From Phycisphaerae bacterium (lineage in GTDB: Bacteria; Planctomycetota; Phycisphaerae; Phycisphaerales; SM1A02): a stretch of 46,279 bases of DNA. A program made the position numbers and the translations under genes. The stretch spans positions 1 to 46,279 of the forward strand of contig PBAY01000006.1 in assembly GCA_002717655.1 (NCBI GenBank), given 5' to 3'. The notes beneath the pieces were generated by a model. The model was given only the letters and a program-made list of their open reading frames with translations, was not told where the DNA came from and made no database searches. Below, one piece after another: positions 1 through 8,101 of this stretch (position 1 is its first letter; each line of letters starts with the position of its first letter).

Positions 1-1
1 C

Positions 2-766
2 TGGGTCCCTGCATCCAAGGTAAAGAGCCTGTTTCCAGAAGAAGGCGAATCAGCTTCTTCCGCTCCTTCCAACACAAACGAGAGCCCACAATCAGAAGAT
101 CCAGAAGATGATCTGCAGAGCTCCATGGAAGACGAACTCTCCGAAGAAGATGACATTGAGGATGATTTAGAAAAAGCGACTGGTCCCAGTGGCGTCGCAT
201 TGAAATTCATTGGCTACGCATATATCACACTCGCAGTTGCAGATTTCATTCTGTACAACACGGACATCTGGGACTTCTATGCTGGTATGGGCGTTGCAGG
301 AACATGGATCGAATCACTGACGGTGATCATTGCTGCTGGTGTAGGAGGATGCCTCATTGCCGCTGGCACTAAAGAAGTAAACCTTCCGGAAAAGCCTCAA
401 TGGGTACTCTTCAGCGCCGCATCCATTTTCCTTCTCATCATCCTGGTCACCAGTGCTGATTCTGCCGCATCAACCCATCTGAGTACCGTCCGTGACGGAA
501 ATCTGTACGTCTGTCCGGAGCGAACACTTGGCGAACTGGCCGAGGCAACAATGGCCGACCCTTCCTGGGAAGCGATTCTTGCCGATGACGGCAACTACTA
601 CGTCAATTTGACTGGCGGCATTACTAGAAATGGAATTCCAGTCTCTTCGTTGATCCAATTCAAGATCGTCGGGGATGAATTCGAGTTCTACGCCATGGAA
701 ATCAATGGAGAACCACAGGGTGACCTGATGGCTCTACAAGTTATTGAATTGCTCTGCTCTCAATAA
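2..766 (+). CDS. Membrane protein, possible GYF_2 domain, 5' end cut by window
   Basis: The frame is open from base 2, so the gene starts before the window; the first internal ATG (125) is not the real start. The first visible residues, WVPASKVKSLFPEE, resemble the end of a GYF_2 domain (an aromatic-rich N-terminal domain of planctomycete membrane proteins); this is an inference from a short match. A Ser/Glu/Asp-rich linker of about 50 residues follows, then three hydrophobic segments (around FIGYAYITLAVADFILY, WIESLTVIIAAGVGGCLIAAG and WVLFSAASIFLLIILV). The last 90 residues are a soluble C-terminal domain of unknown fold with two Cys. Function unknown. The reading frame is firm, the GYF_2 assignment tentative. 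Confidence 0.8.
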   Translation, partial: WVPASKVKSLFPEEGESASSAPSNTNESPQSEDPEDDLQSSMEDELSEEDDIEDDLEKATGPSGVALKFIGYAYITLAVADFILYNTDIWDFYAGMGVAGTWIESLTVIIAAGVGGCLIAAGTKEVNLPEKPQWVLFSAASIFLLIILVTSADSAASTHLSTVRDGNLYVCPERTLGELAEATMADPSWEAILADDGNYYVNLTGGITRNGIPVSSLIQFKIVGDEFEFYAMEINGEPQGDLMALQVIELLCSQ

Positions 767-886
767 TAGACATGCGCATTATTCCAACTGTCTGCTGAAC
801 AATTCGCTATCACCTCATCTATAACTACGATCGAGTTTGAGGGATCGATTCAATTGACGGTGTAATGGGTCGCTCCGGAGGATGAA

Positions 887-903
887 AGACCATTCAATGG
901 TCT
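887..903. other. Short perfect hairpin in the 767-952 gap
   Basis: AGACCAT, loop TCA, ATGGTCT: a 7-bp stem with a 3-base loop between the end of the first membrane protein gene (+) and the end of the gene at 953-1285 (-), which converge here. There is no T run on either side, so it is at best a weak terminator or RNA-stabilising element. Confidence 0.3.
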
Positions 904-952
904 CCCAAACCAGACGGCTGCACCACCCCTGATTGATACCCTACTGTTCACA

Positions 953-1285
953 TCAGACATGCACGACGTCAATGGCGAAGTAATTCATCACCTCCGGATC
1001 AAGCCCGATCAACTCCAGTCTTTCGTGCAATCCATTGTCCCTCAGCCAGTCCGAAGTAGTGTCGGCAATCACTTCACGGGTATCCTCGTCGATCGATCTG
1101 CTTCCCGTCAGTTCAATCAGAACAGTGATCTTGAGATGCTGATTACCTTCATCGTCGTAGTATTCAGCCAGAAGCTGCACGCCGGCCATGGATGATGGCG
1201 CAATACCGACCAGAACTGATTTCTGCATCATGAGATCTTCGAATTCGAACAGAAGCTCTTCAATCTGGGCAAGATCGACTGACAT
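953..1285 (-). CDS. Small acidic protein of unknown function
   Basis: 110 residues, acidic, soluble, with no signal peptide or membrane segment. A plausible Shine-Dalgarno AAGGGG lies 9 bases before the ATG, and the coding character is good (no low-complexity or stop-rich shadow). The N-terminal helix (residues 5-20) is rich in Glu and Leu and is followed by probable beta strands. I do not recognise a family. It is transcribed divergently from the next acidic protein (1398-1844) with a 112-base shared upstream region, so the two may be co-regulated; this is inference from position only. Confidence 0.65.
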   Translation of the reverse strand: MSVDLAQIEELLFEFEDLMMQKSVLVGIAPSSMAGVQLLAEYYDDEGNQHLKITVLIELTGSRSIDEDTREVIADTTSDWLRDNGLHERLELIGLDPEVMNYFAIDVVHV

Positions 1286-1397
1286 GCAATGAAACCCCTT
1301 TGCTCAGCTTCCGGTGTTGGCTTTGACCTGTCAATTCCGAGAAGCAAGAACACTTTAATATGTACGAGCACTCTGGTCGCAAGCAAGGAACCTCGCC

Positions 1398-1844
1398 ATG
1401 AGCCATTTCAAAATCAAAATGAGCTTCAAACTCACTCTGGCCCTCAAACCTTCTGAGCTGGATGACACGCAATCCGATGAAATCAAAGAGCAGTTTCTCG
1501 ATCCTGAACCATACTTCGATACCAGTACTTTCGAACAATTCGGTGCTCGTGACATCACGACCACGTACAACTGTATCAATCTGGGAGAAGGCCAGGACCT
1601 CTACGCGAGATTGCTCGAAGTGGAGATCAAAGGCACGGCAGATCCAATGGATGAAGTGCTCGGGTATCTCGTCAACGCAGACATCCTTGATGGACCTTCC
1701 GATCCAGACAGCTTCAACCCCAGAGAATTCTGGTTCAATTGTCTGGAGGATTGCGATGTCGTCTTTCATCCGGAAACCGATGAGAATCTTGGAGAAGACG
1801 CCGCCGAGAACGTAATCGAAGGTTCACTAGAGATTACCGATTGA
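1398..1844 (+). CDS. Acidic protein of unknown function
   Basis: 148 residues with strong Asp/Glu bias and no signal peptide or membrane helix. AAGGAA lies 7 bases before the ATG, a good ribosome site. The sequence alternates short strand-like stretches (KIKMSFKLTLALK near the start, LYARLLEVEIKG near residue 70) with acidic loops, suggesting a small alpha/beta or beta-rich cytoplasmic protein. No catalytic motif is visible. It lies 78 bases before the duplicated nuclease-like gene on the same strand and could share its transcript. I cannot assign a family. Confidence 0.7.
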   Translation: MSHFKIKMSFKLTLALKPSELDDTQSDEIKEQFLDPEPYFDTSTFEQFGARDITTTYNCINLGEGQDLYARLLEVEIKGTADPMDEVLGYLVNADILDGPSDPDSFNPREFWFNCLEDCDVVFHPETDENLGEDAAENVIEGSLEITD

Positions 1845-1922
1845 ACCATACTCCAAACTGAATCAACCATCCCATGGTTCACACCTCCATGTTCATCCCA
1901 CTCCGGTTGAAAATGATCAGAA

Positions 1923-2903
1923 TTGGATTTCATCCCTCTTGCAATCGATTCAGCAGACCATTCCAATGGAAGCATGTACTCACATCTCGTACAGCTCATG
2001 CGAGAGGCATATGCCGAATGCAAGGCCCTTGGCATTGCAGAAGATGTGTTTTCCAAAGGCGGAATCGGCGAATTCATACTTGCCCATCATCTGAATCATG
2101 AACTGGTGGATGGAGGCGGTGGAGCAGATGGAATTGATCCCGCCACCGGCAATCGTTATGAATACAAGGTCTCGACGCAAACCAGTTTTCATTTTGGATT
2201 CGGCCCACGCAAGACCGACCGTCAGAATGAAAAACTCCTTCGCAGGAAGTTTTCAGAACTCTCCGGTGCCTTTCTGGCTCAGCACCATCTGGGCTTGATT
2301 CAACGTGTGGTGTTCTGCGAACCCGAACTTCTGCTTGAAAATCTGATCGAATCGCTCAAAGCCTCCAAAGCAGGCCTGTTGACCAAGAGGTACTCATTTG
2401 ATCAGGCAATCCGATTCGGCAGAGAGATTGAACCACCCACAAGAAATTCCCATCCCTACGATGCGTCCATACCGAAAGTCAGGCTCATGTTTCAACTGGC
2501 ACATGAACAAGGTCTTCGAGCGACCATTTTCTCCAAGGGTGGTCAGGGCGAGGTACTGCTGGCTCAGCATCTGGGCCATGCCGTGACGCTTCATCCAGGA
2601 GGCGCTGATGCAGAAGACGCTTCAGGCGGATTGCATGAGTACAAGATCAGCGCAACGAATCAGTTCAATTTCAATCACGGCGCCCGTAGATCACCTCGAG
2701 CACTCGAGAAACTGCTGCATGAGAAGTTCCAGAAGATTGACAGAGTCTGGGTGGCTGCTCGACAGGAAATGGACATCATTGATTGTGAAAGCTGCACAGG
2801 TCCGGAGATGGGCAACTATCTCATCAGCCACTTCAACGGAACCAAAGGGAAGCAATTGACCAAGAACTTCTCCATGCAGGAATTCAGACGTATTTTCAAA
2901 TGA
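1923..2903 (+). CDS. Tandem-duplicated PD-(D/E)XK nuclease-like protein
   Basis: 326 residues made of two copies of one domain, about residues 18-175 and 181-326. Each copy has FSKGGxGE followed by a hydrophobic helix, then GGADxxD, then an EYK tripeptide: E50, D69, D72, E80-Y81-K82 in copy 1 and E210, D229, D232, E239-Y240-K241 in copy 2. Each equivalent residue is 159-160 positions apart. The order helix Glu, Asp, ExK is that of PD-(D/E)XK nucleases, such as type II restriction enzymes. Both copies keep all putative catalytic residues, so one chain could act as a two-active-site pseudo-dimer. No methyltransferase or helicase lies nearby. The first possible start is TTG 1923 (no other start upstream in frame); ATG 1974 is an alternative that keeps both copies whole. 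The fold is inferred; the duplication is seen directly. Confidence 0.75.
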   Translation: MDFIPLAIDSADHSNGSMYSHLVQLMREAYAECKALGIAEDVFSKGGIGEFILAHHLNHELVDGGGGADGIDPATGNRYEYKVSTQTSFHFGFGPRKTDRQNEKLLRRKFSELSGAFLAQHHLGLIQRVVFCEPELLLENLIESLKASKAGLLTKRYSFDQAIRFGREIEPPTRNSHPYDASIPKVRLMFQLAHEQGLRATIFSKGGQGEVLLAQHLGHAVTLHPGGADAEDASGGLHEYKISATNQFNFNHGARRSPRALEKLLHEKFQKIDRVWVAARQEMDIIDCESCTGPEMGNYLISHFNGTKGKQLTKNFSMQEFRRIFK

Positions 2904-2923
2904 ATTCCGCCATCAGTTCATGA

Positions 2924-3013
2924 TCAATCAGCTTCTTTCTTCTTGCGGACCCCGACCCATATCACTGGGGAGGCAATGGCAATGAAGATGAAGATCCAGA
3001 CCAGATAATCCAT
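2924..3013 (-). CDS. 29-residue single-span membrane peptide
   Basis: A 30-codon frame on the minus strand reads MDYLVWIFIFIAIASPVIW, then a basic tail VRKKKEAD. It has one hydrophobic helix (residues 4-20) followed by positive charges, which places the C-terminus in the cytoplasm. A ribosome site (AAGGGG about 7 bases before the ATG) supports translation. It is too short for usual gene finding. It lies in the 281-base gap between the nuclease-like gene and the secreted protein gene, pointing against both. A function cannot be assigned; such peptides often modulate membrane complexes. Comparable in style to the 47-residue protein at 35148-35291. Confidence 0.55.
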   Translation of the reverse strand: MDYLVWIFIFIAIASPVIWVGVRKKKEAD

Positions 3014-3184
3014 CAGTAATCCCCTTTGATGAAGCCATACCTCGAATCAAGCCAACTATTTCATGGTCTACCCGGGAATTGATCATACGACAAAGGACAC
3101 CGTCCAATCAATTCGATATGTTGCACACTGACTGGTTCCATACATTTGAGCAACAGATCTCTTTCTTCGCAAGGAAACGAATAC

Positions 3185-4219
3185 ATGCCTCGTACATTCA
3201 TCAACTTGACCACTGCATTTGTGATCGCCATTGTGACCGTGATCGCCAGCCCTGATCTCGCCTCAGCTCAGAACATGACGATGCCCAAGTCGATGAATGA
3301 ATTCGTCAACTGGCATCTTGATCGAGGTGTGACCGGAGTCTGGGTCAATACCGGGGTGACCAAGGACATGTGGGTCGGTATCCCTGCTGGAATTCCCTTC
3401 ACCGGCATCAACACGATGGTCTACTCGCCTGAATCAGACACGCTGTACAACAGCCAGCAGATGACTACGGATGACGGCAGGGTCATCTCAACCGGAGTCG
3501 GCCTCATGTACTGGAATGATGAACTCAAGGCTCCAATGGCCTGCAGTTCTGGATTCGACATGGGCAAGCCGTACACCGGCACTTCGGTTCTGAAAGGCAT
3601 GGATGGTGACACCATCCACTGGGAGTACACCGAAATCTCCCAGGGCAAGACCACCACGTATACGAATGTCATGGAATACACCGGACCCAATACACGAACC
3701 CAGACGGTGACTGCAGGCAAGGACGGAGAACCATGGGTCACCAACAGTGTTCGGGCCAATCCTGGCGGAGATCTCATGAAGACGACGAATCTCGTGGGTA
3801 CCTGGCAACAGGAAAGCCCTGACGGATCGGTTTCGACGATCCGAATCTCATGGATTGCCGATGGACATGTCCTCAAGCAGGAAGGAACCTACATCTCCAA
3901 GGATGGCAAGCGCATGGAGACCGATCTCTATGTCATGTACTGGGATCCTGTCAATGATCACATCGCCACGATGTACCTTGATGGGCATGGAACCGTCATT
4001 CACGGCAAGGTCGACTCCATCACGACTGATGGTGGAAAGGTTACCATCGTCTCTTCACATGAAGGCAGTCGATTCAACGGCTTGACGATGAGTACGCAGA
4101 TGACACGAGTCGTAACCGACACGACACTTACGACGAGCTTCCAGGGCATGGCACTCAACGGAATGCGGCATGAACTCAGCTGGAGCGAAAATAAGAGTGT
4201 CAGCAAACGAGTTGACTAG
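3185..4219 (+). CDS. Secreted protein of unknown function with two related lipocalin-like halves
   Basis: 344 residues from ATG 3185, chosen because AAGGAAA lies 8 bases before it and the protein then begins with a clean signal peptide (TFINLTTAFVIAIVTVIAS..., likely cut after ASAQ). The mature part has two halves, about residues 45-185 and 190-335, that share layout: GVW/GTW at the start, a MYW(N/D) motif in the middle, runs of short Thr-rich beta strands, and a closing strand pair. This suggests an internal duplication of a beta-barrel domain resembling DUF1579-type proteins; the family link is tentative. It is likely exported to the periplasm or outside. The next gene begins 12 bases later and is probably co-transcribed. 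Confidence 0.75.
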   Translation: MPRTFINLTTAFVIAIVTVIASPDLASAQNMTMPKSMNEFVNWHLDRGVTGVWVNTGVTKDMWVGIPAGIPFTGINTMVYSPESDTLYNSQQMTTDDGRVISTGVGLMYWNDELKAPMACSSGFDMGKPYTGTSVLKGMDGDTIHWEYTEISQGKTTTYTNVMEYTGPNTRTQTVTAGKDGEPWVTNSVRANPGGDLMKTTNLVGTWQQESPDGSVSTIRISWIADGHVLKQEGTYISKDGKRMETDLYVMYWDPVNDHIATMYLDGHGTVIHGKVDSITTDGGKVTIVSSHEGSRFNGLTMSTQMTRVVTDTTLTTSFQGMALNGMRHELSWSENKSVSKRVD

Positions 4220-4231
4220 AAGACGAAGATC

Positions 4232-4711
4232 ATGATCAAAACCAGTTTGTTGATGGCTGTCGTCTGGCCCGTCCTGATCCTTGGATCATGTGACAGTGGT
4301 GTCTCCACAGGCATCTCACCGGACGATCCAAGGCTTCAAGGCACGTTCACGCTCTATCGCCTTGACGGGGATCGATACCCCGGCGATCCAATCCCGGAGG
4401 GTGCAGTCCTCCTGCATGGGTGGCCCATTCTGCAGACCTGCCCCGTGGAGGCGCCAGGCACACGTGCCGCACTGCTGGGTGCACTTGATGAAGGCATCGC
4501 CAATGGCGGCGGCGTACCCGTTGACTGCTACAACCCTCGTCACGCGCTTCGACTTCAATCAAAGCGCGTGACGACGGACTACATGATCTGTTTTCAGTGC
4601 CGGAACTATTACGTCTGGCAGGATGACAAGCAGATCGGCGGCGGACTGATTTCAAACTCGCCCAAATCCACCTTCAATGCAGTCCTTGAGAACTGCATCC
4701 CACTGGACTGA
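4232..4711 (+). CDS. Putative lipoprotein of unknown function
   Basis: 159 residues with an N-terminal hydrophobic stretch ending in LILGSC, a good lipobox with Cys20 as the lipidation site. The mature part has several Cys (including ICFQCRNYY near residue 130 and NC four residues from the end) that could form disulfides outside the cytoplasm. It starts 12 bases after the previous secreted protein gene and is likely in the same operon. No known family recognised. A perfect 13-base inverted repeat lies within its coding sequence (4537-4574). Confidence 0.7.
   Translation: MIKTSLLMAVVWPVLILGSCDSGVSTGISPDDPRLQGTFTLYRLDGDRYPGDPIPEGAVLLHGWPILQTCPVEAPGTRAALLGALDEGIANGGGVPVDCYNPRHALRLQSKRVTTDYMICFQCRNYYVWQDDKQIGGGLISNSPKSTFNAVLENCIPLD
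4537..4574 (+). repeat. 13-bp perfect inverted repeat inside the lipoprotein gene
   Basis: TCGTCACGCGCTT at 4537-4549 is the exact reverse complement of 4562-4574, with a 12-base loop. It encodes ordinary residues (around RHALRLQSKRVTT) in frame, so it does not disrupt the gene, but the mRNA would carry a stable GC-rich stem there. There is no T run after it. Confidence 0.6.
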
Positions 4712-4826
4712 AGCATCACTCATCATGACTCGTACTGACCAGTCGGCCGCACTCGATATCAGAGTTGATGGAACTGGCTGGCAACCCACCTGCGTGGATG
4801 CCAAGTGTTCAGATCAGGTCGTGACA

Positions 4827-5294
4827 TCATTCTGCTGAATCAAAGCTGATCTGGCCATTGCCCGCATAGGTACGGACCTGACCCATGTCATACGCCCCTG
4901 GGGACAGGCCTTCAATGGTATTCAACTTGATTCCCAATGAAACCAGAGGTCGACCATGTGAGTTGAAGGTGACGACATCCCCGAGAAGACAGTCGTTGGC
5001 TGCGGCGCCTCCAATGCTGACAAGCGTGACGCCGTGGCTGTCTCTCGTGTCCATGAACCCGTAATGGGTCTTCTCATCAAGACCGGTATGCCGCATGTGC
5101 GACCCCAGAACCAACACCGACTTTCCATCCTCACTGACGACTTCGAAACTCCCTGCCTTGACCACCTCCGGAATCACATCCGAAGCAGTCGCCGCAAGAA
5201 GCAGACCCAGACCAGCAAGCCCAACCACCCCGAAGAGGCACCGGCGTAGATTTCTCACCTGACGCCTGAGTTCATATATTTCATTCTGCATCAT
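4827..5294 (-). CDS. Coiled-coil / single TM / beta-repeat protein (type 1)
   Basis: 155 residues from the ATG at 5294, chosen because AAGGAG lies 6 bases before it; longer readings lack such a site. Residues 2-20 are a short charged helix (NEIYELRRQVRNLRR), residues 21-37 a membrane span (FGVVGLAGLGLLLAATA), and the rest short beta strands of the form V-x-x-E-D-G-K-S-V-L-V-L-G, F/V-N-S-H-G-R-P-L-V-S-L-G and N-G-Q-I-S-F. These asparagine/glycine-turn hairpins suggest a small beta-solenoid or sheet outside the membrane. It shares this plan with the protein at 42803-43282. Function unknown. Confidence 0.65.
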   Translation of the reverse strand: MMQNEIYELRRQVRNLRRCLFGVVGLAGLGLLLAATASDVIPEVVKAGSFEVVSEDGKSVLVLGSHMRHTGLDEKTHYGFMDTRDSHGVTLVSIGGAAANDCLLGDVVTFNSHGRPLVSLGIKLNTIEGLSPGAYDMGQVRTYAGNGQISFDSAE

Positions 5295-5568
5295 TCCACG
5301 CTCCTTGGCTGATTGGCACGAGAGGATTCCAACTCGATTTTCACTGGGTCGACCGTAACACAAATACTGTTCACCCAATCCCAGCCAGAGCAACTTTCGA
5401 CCCATATCAGCCATATCGATCTCGCAAGTCACCAGAAGCTTGTTTCAGAAGGCCTTTCTTTCCGCCTCTGAATCTCCATTACGACTAGAATCTGAGCCCT
5501 TGGCGTGGTCAGGCGACTAGTCTGGCCACTTTCCAGACATTCCCCCACTGTTCACGGACTCGAATCAC

Positions 5569-6501
5569 ATGTCCAGCGCCCTGCCAACTCAGCCGAACAT
5601 GCATGTGCGTCGAGGCGCTCAGTTCATCGTGCTGATCTCAGTAATCCTCCCCCCACTGGCTCTGGCAACCGTGATGTGGCTGACGTGGAACACTGGATTC
5701 AACATCATTGATCTCAGCCTTTTCTTCGGGATGTACCTGCTCTGTGGCTACGGAATCACCATTGGATTCCATCGCTACTTCAGTCACAAGTCATTCGACT
5801 GCCCACGATGGGTGAAGATCTTCCTGGGGATTTCCGGATCCATGGCTGTCCAGGGCAACCTCTTCTGGTGGGTTGCGGTCCATCGCAAGCATCACAAGCA
5901 CAGTGATGAAGATGATGATCCCCATTCACCACATGCTGGCCATGGCGGCCGTATTCGAAAATTTCTCTACTCACACTTCGGATGGCTGTTCGATATTCAG
6001 GATCCGGGAGAAGCCCGATTTGTTCCGGACCTCATGAAGGATCCTGATCTTCGCTTTGTCAGCCGGATGTTCCCGGTCTGGGTCGTCATCAGCATGTTGA
6101 TTCCGACTGTGCTTGGCGGCGTCCTGACCGGAACATGGTTTGGTGCGTTGACTGGCTTCCTCTGGGGTGGACTGGTACGTGTTTTCTTTGAACACCACGT
6201 CACCTGGAGCATCAATTCAGTCTGTCATATCTGGGGCGCCCAGCCTTATGACAGCCATGATCACAGCCGCAACAACGTCGTATTCGGTGTTCTGGCACTG
6301 GGAGAAGGTTGGCACAACAATCACCACGCCTTCCCCACTTCAGCACGACATGGATTGAAATGGTGGCAGTTCGACACCAGCTGGCTGATCATCAAGACGA
6401 TGAGTCTGGTTGGCATGGCCACGAAGGTGAAGACACCTTCACAAGATCGTCTGGCCCGTGCAGCAACAAATGCTTCCAACAAGACATCGTCAGAGACTTG
6501 A
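5569..6501 (+). CDS. Acyl-CoA/acyl-lipid Delta-9-type fatty acid desaturase
   Basis: 310 residues. All three His boxes of membrane di-iron desaturases are present: HRYFSH (68-73), HRKHH (105-109) and HNNHH (249-253). Hydrophobic pairs lie before the first box (about residues 17-67) and between boxes 2 and 3 (about 167-205), as usual for the four-helix desaturase core. The enzyme introduces a double bond into saturated acyl chains in the cytoplasmic membrane using O2 and an electron donor. The length fits bacterial desaturases of the stearoyl-CoA desaturase family. It stands alone; no ferredoxin or cytochrome b5 gene is adjacent. Converges with the gene at 6539-7795. Exact acyl substrate and position cannot be told from sequence. 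Confidence 0.92.
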   Translation: MSSALPTQPNMHVRRGAQFIVLISVILPPLALATVMWLTWNTGFNIIDLSLFFGMYLLCGYGITIGFHRYFSHKSFDCPRWVKIFLGISGSMAVQGNLFWWVAVHRKHHKHSDEDDDPHSPHAGHGGRIRKFLYSHFGWLFDIQDPGEARFVPDLMKDPDLRFVSRMFPVWVVISMLIPTVLGGVLTGTWFGALTGFLWGGLVRVFFEHHVTWSINSVCHIWGAQPYDSHDHSRNNVVFGVLALGEGWHNNHHAFPTSARHGLKWWQFDTSWLIIKTMSLVGMATKVKTPSQDRLARAATNASNKTSSET

Positions 6502-6538
6502 GTTCTCATTTTACGGACAATGGATGAGCATCAGATCC

Positions 6539-7795
6539 TCAGCTTGAAGAAGAGCGAACCGCATCAATGCGATCGATCTCAAGGCTGAATGGGCCTGCCT
6601 TCTTGTCGTAGATGTAGAACTCAAGTCCACGGACCTGATCAGGTCGGATATCACCCGGCAGTCGTTCGCCGAAGAAGTGTCGCTCCATTTCGGAGATTGG
6701 CACCATGACATCGATCCATTCACCTTCGGTGGTATCAAATCGCGTCCAGAAGCTGTCGGCCCCCATGGAGGTCGACTTGCGAGTCCCAACAATCCAGTTT
6801 CGGCCATCGCCTTTGACACGAAGCCGAATCGCGTCATATCCGTTCAATGAACCGGCTGGAATCGAAGCTCTCATCGAAGAGAACCCACCATTGTTGCGGA
6901 GTGACGTGCTGCCAGTGAACTGGAGCGTATTGTCACCCGCAGCAATTCGACCGGTGGAGAGTCCCCCCATCACACCATCAAGAACGATATTCCAACGTCT
7001 GACCGTTGACGGATCCTCAAAGTTGAAGATTGAACGAACGTTTCCATCATCAAGGCGAGCCTGCTGCCCTTGTGGCATGCCTCTCCAGAGCGAATCGATG
7101 ATTCTGCGATAGGCCCAGGCTCGTTCCGCTGCATCTCCGATCGAAGCAGCATCGCGGATGGAGTTCTGAAGATTCGGCAGTTGCTGGGCTGTGACGCCCC
7201 AGCCTTCGCTGGTCACGACCGCATCCAACGCGGTGGCATACACCGCCGCACAGGCCTCCGGCGTACCATCATTGAACAGTGGCACTCCCCGTTCGATGGC
7301 TCGTTCGAGAAAGGCACGCAATGGTGACTCCGGTGCAGGCGGAAGAAGCACACGATCAATCAGATGCACCATTCCATTGGAGGCTTCGAGATTGGCGGTC
7401 TCAACGACCGCATCACCAACCAGCAAACGATCCCGGAAGGAATCAAGTGGCAGCGTCGTACCAGCCAATGTCTCGATTTCATCGCGCTCCAACAGCAAAG
7501 CAGCATCCAGGCGACCAGGGACGACATGATGCGTAAGGATACGACGCAGTGTTCCACGACCAGGCTCTTCAAGCAGTGAGTTCAAGGTCGACTCATCAAT
7601 CTTGCTGAAGGCGCTGTCTGTTGGCGCGAATACCGTGAATGGACCTTCGCTCCCGAGAGTTTCAAGCAGATCTGCAGCCTGTACAGCTGCAACAAGGGTC
7701 TTCAGCCGACCTGAGGAAACAGCCAGCTCGGGGAGGGATGGCGCCGCCATGGTGGCAGTTGTCAATACGGCAGTCACGGCCAGGGATGCAAGCAT
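6539..7795 (-). CDS. Secreted FAS1 (fasciclin) - CIA30 fusion protein
   Basis: 418 residues with a signal peptide (MLASLAVTAVLTTATMAAP). Residues about 22-150 are a FAS1 domain: FTVFAPTDSAF is the conserved H1 region, ILTHHVVPG follows, and NGMVHLIDRVLLP is the H2 end. Residues about 155-245 form a helical linker. Residues about 248-412 match the CIA30 family (NFEDPSTVRRWNIVLDGVMGG, then LRVKGDGRNW and a closing Leu/Ile strand), a galactose-binding-like beta sandwich. FAS1 domains mediate adhesion; CIA30-type domains bind unknown ligands in bacteria. Fusion of both in an exported protein suggests a surface or periplasmic binding role; that is inference. Confidence 0.88.
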   Translation of the reverse strand: MLASLAVTAVLTTATMAAPSLPELAVSSGRLKTLVAAVQAADLLETLGSEGPFTVFAPTDSAFSKIDESTLNSLLEEPGRGTLRRILTHHVVPGRLDAALLLERDEIETLAGTTLPLDSFRDRLLVGDAVVETANLEASNGMVHLIDRVLLPPAPESPLRAFLERAIERGVPLFNDGTPEACAAVYATALDAVVTSEGWGVTAQQLPNLQNSIRDAASIGDAAERAWAYRRIIDSLWRGMPQGQQARLDDGNVRSIFNFEDPSTVRRWNIVLDGVMGGLSTGRIAAGDNTLQFTGSTSLRNNGGFSSMRASIPAGSLNGYDAIRLRVKGDGRNWIVGTRKSTSMGADSFWTRFDTTEGEWIDVMVPISEMERHFFGERLPGDIRPDQVRGLEFYIYDKKAGPFSLEIDRIDAVRSSSS

Positions 7796-8101
7796 CTTGA
7801 GGTCTCTTCATAACTGGGGAACAAGAGAAACAGGGCGAGATGGCTCGACGGTCGGCCACCAGATCAGCCCCAGATCGTAGTATTTCCCGAAGGAGGAACG
7901 GGCAAAATTCCAAGAACAACATTGGATAAGGATCCTGCCCACTGAGACTCAGGCAACCCCCTTATTCATGCCTCGACGACCTCATGATTGGTGAAAATCC
8001 GAGTTTCGCGGCAATTTGGCCTGTGAAAGGGCTGACCTGCCAGTTCAACGGCAGGTCAGCGGTTGGGGTACAGTTTGCTCTACGCTGGGGAGTAAACCGC
8101 C
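7796..8101. other. Intergenic region between divergent genes
   Basis: 306 bases separate the FAS1-CIA30 gene (-) and the small membrane protein gene (+). No credible coding frame was found. It should contain both promoters and includes the 11-bp hairpin at 8031-8060. An AAGGAGG-like stretch near 7890 is not followed by a usable start. Confidence 0.5.
8031..8060 (+). promoter_or_regulatory. 11-bp hairpin upstream of the small membrane protein gene
   Basis: GCTGACCTGCC (8031-8041), an 8-base loop, and GGCAGGTCAGC (8050-8060) form a perfect stem 41 bases before the ATG at 8102. No T run follows on either strand, so it is not a typical terminator; a leader structure or protein-binding inverted repeat is more likely. 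Confidence 0.4.

Noticed and set aside
4725..4838. 37-codon plus-strand frame after the lipoprotein gene (MTRTDQSAALDIRVDG...)
   Set aside because: Overlaps the end of a real minus-strand gene and has no ribosome site; kept only as a weak possibility.
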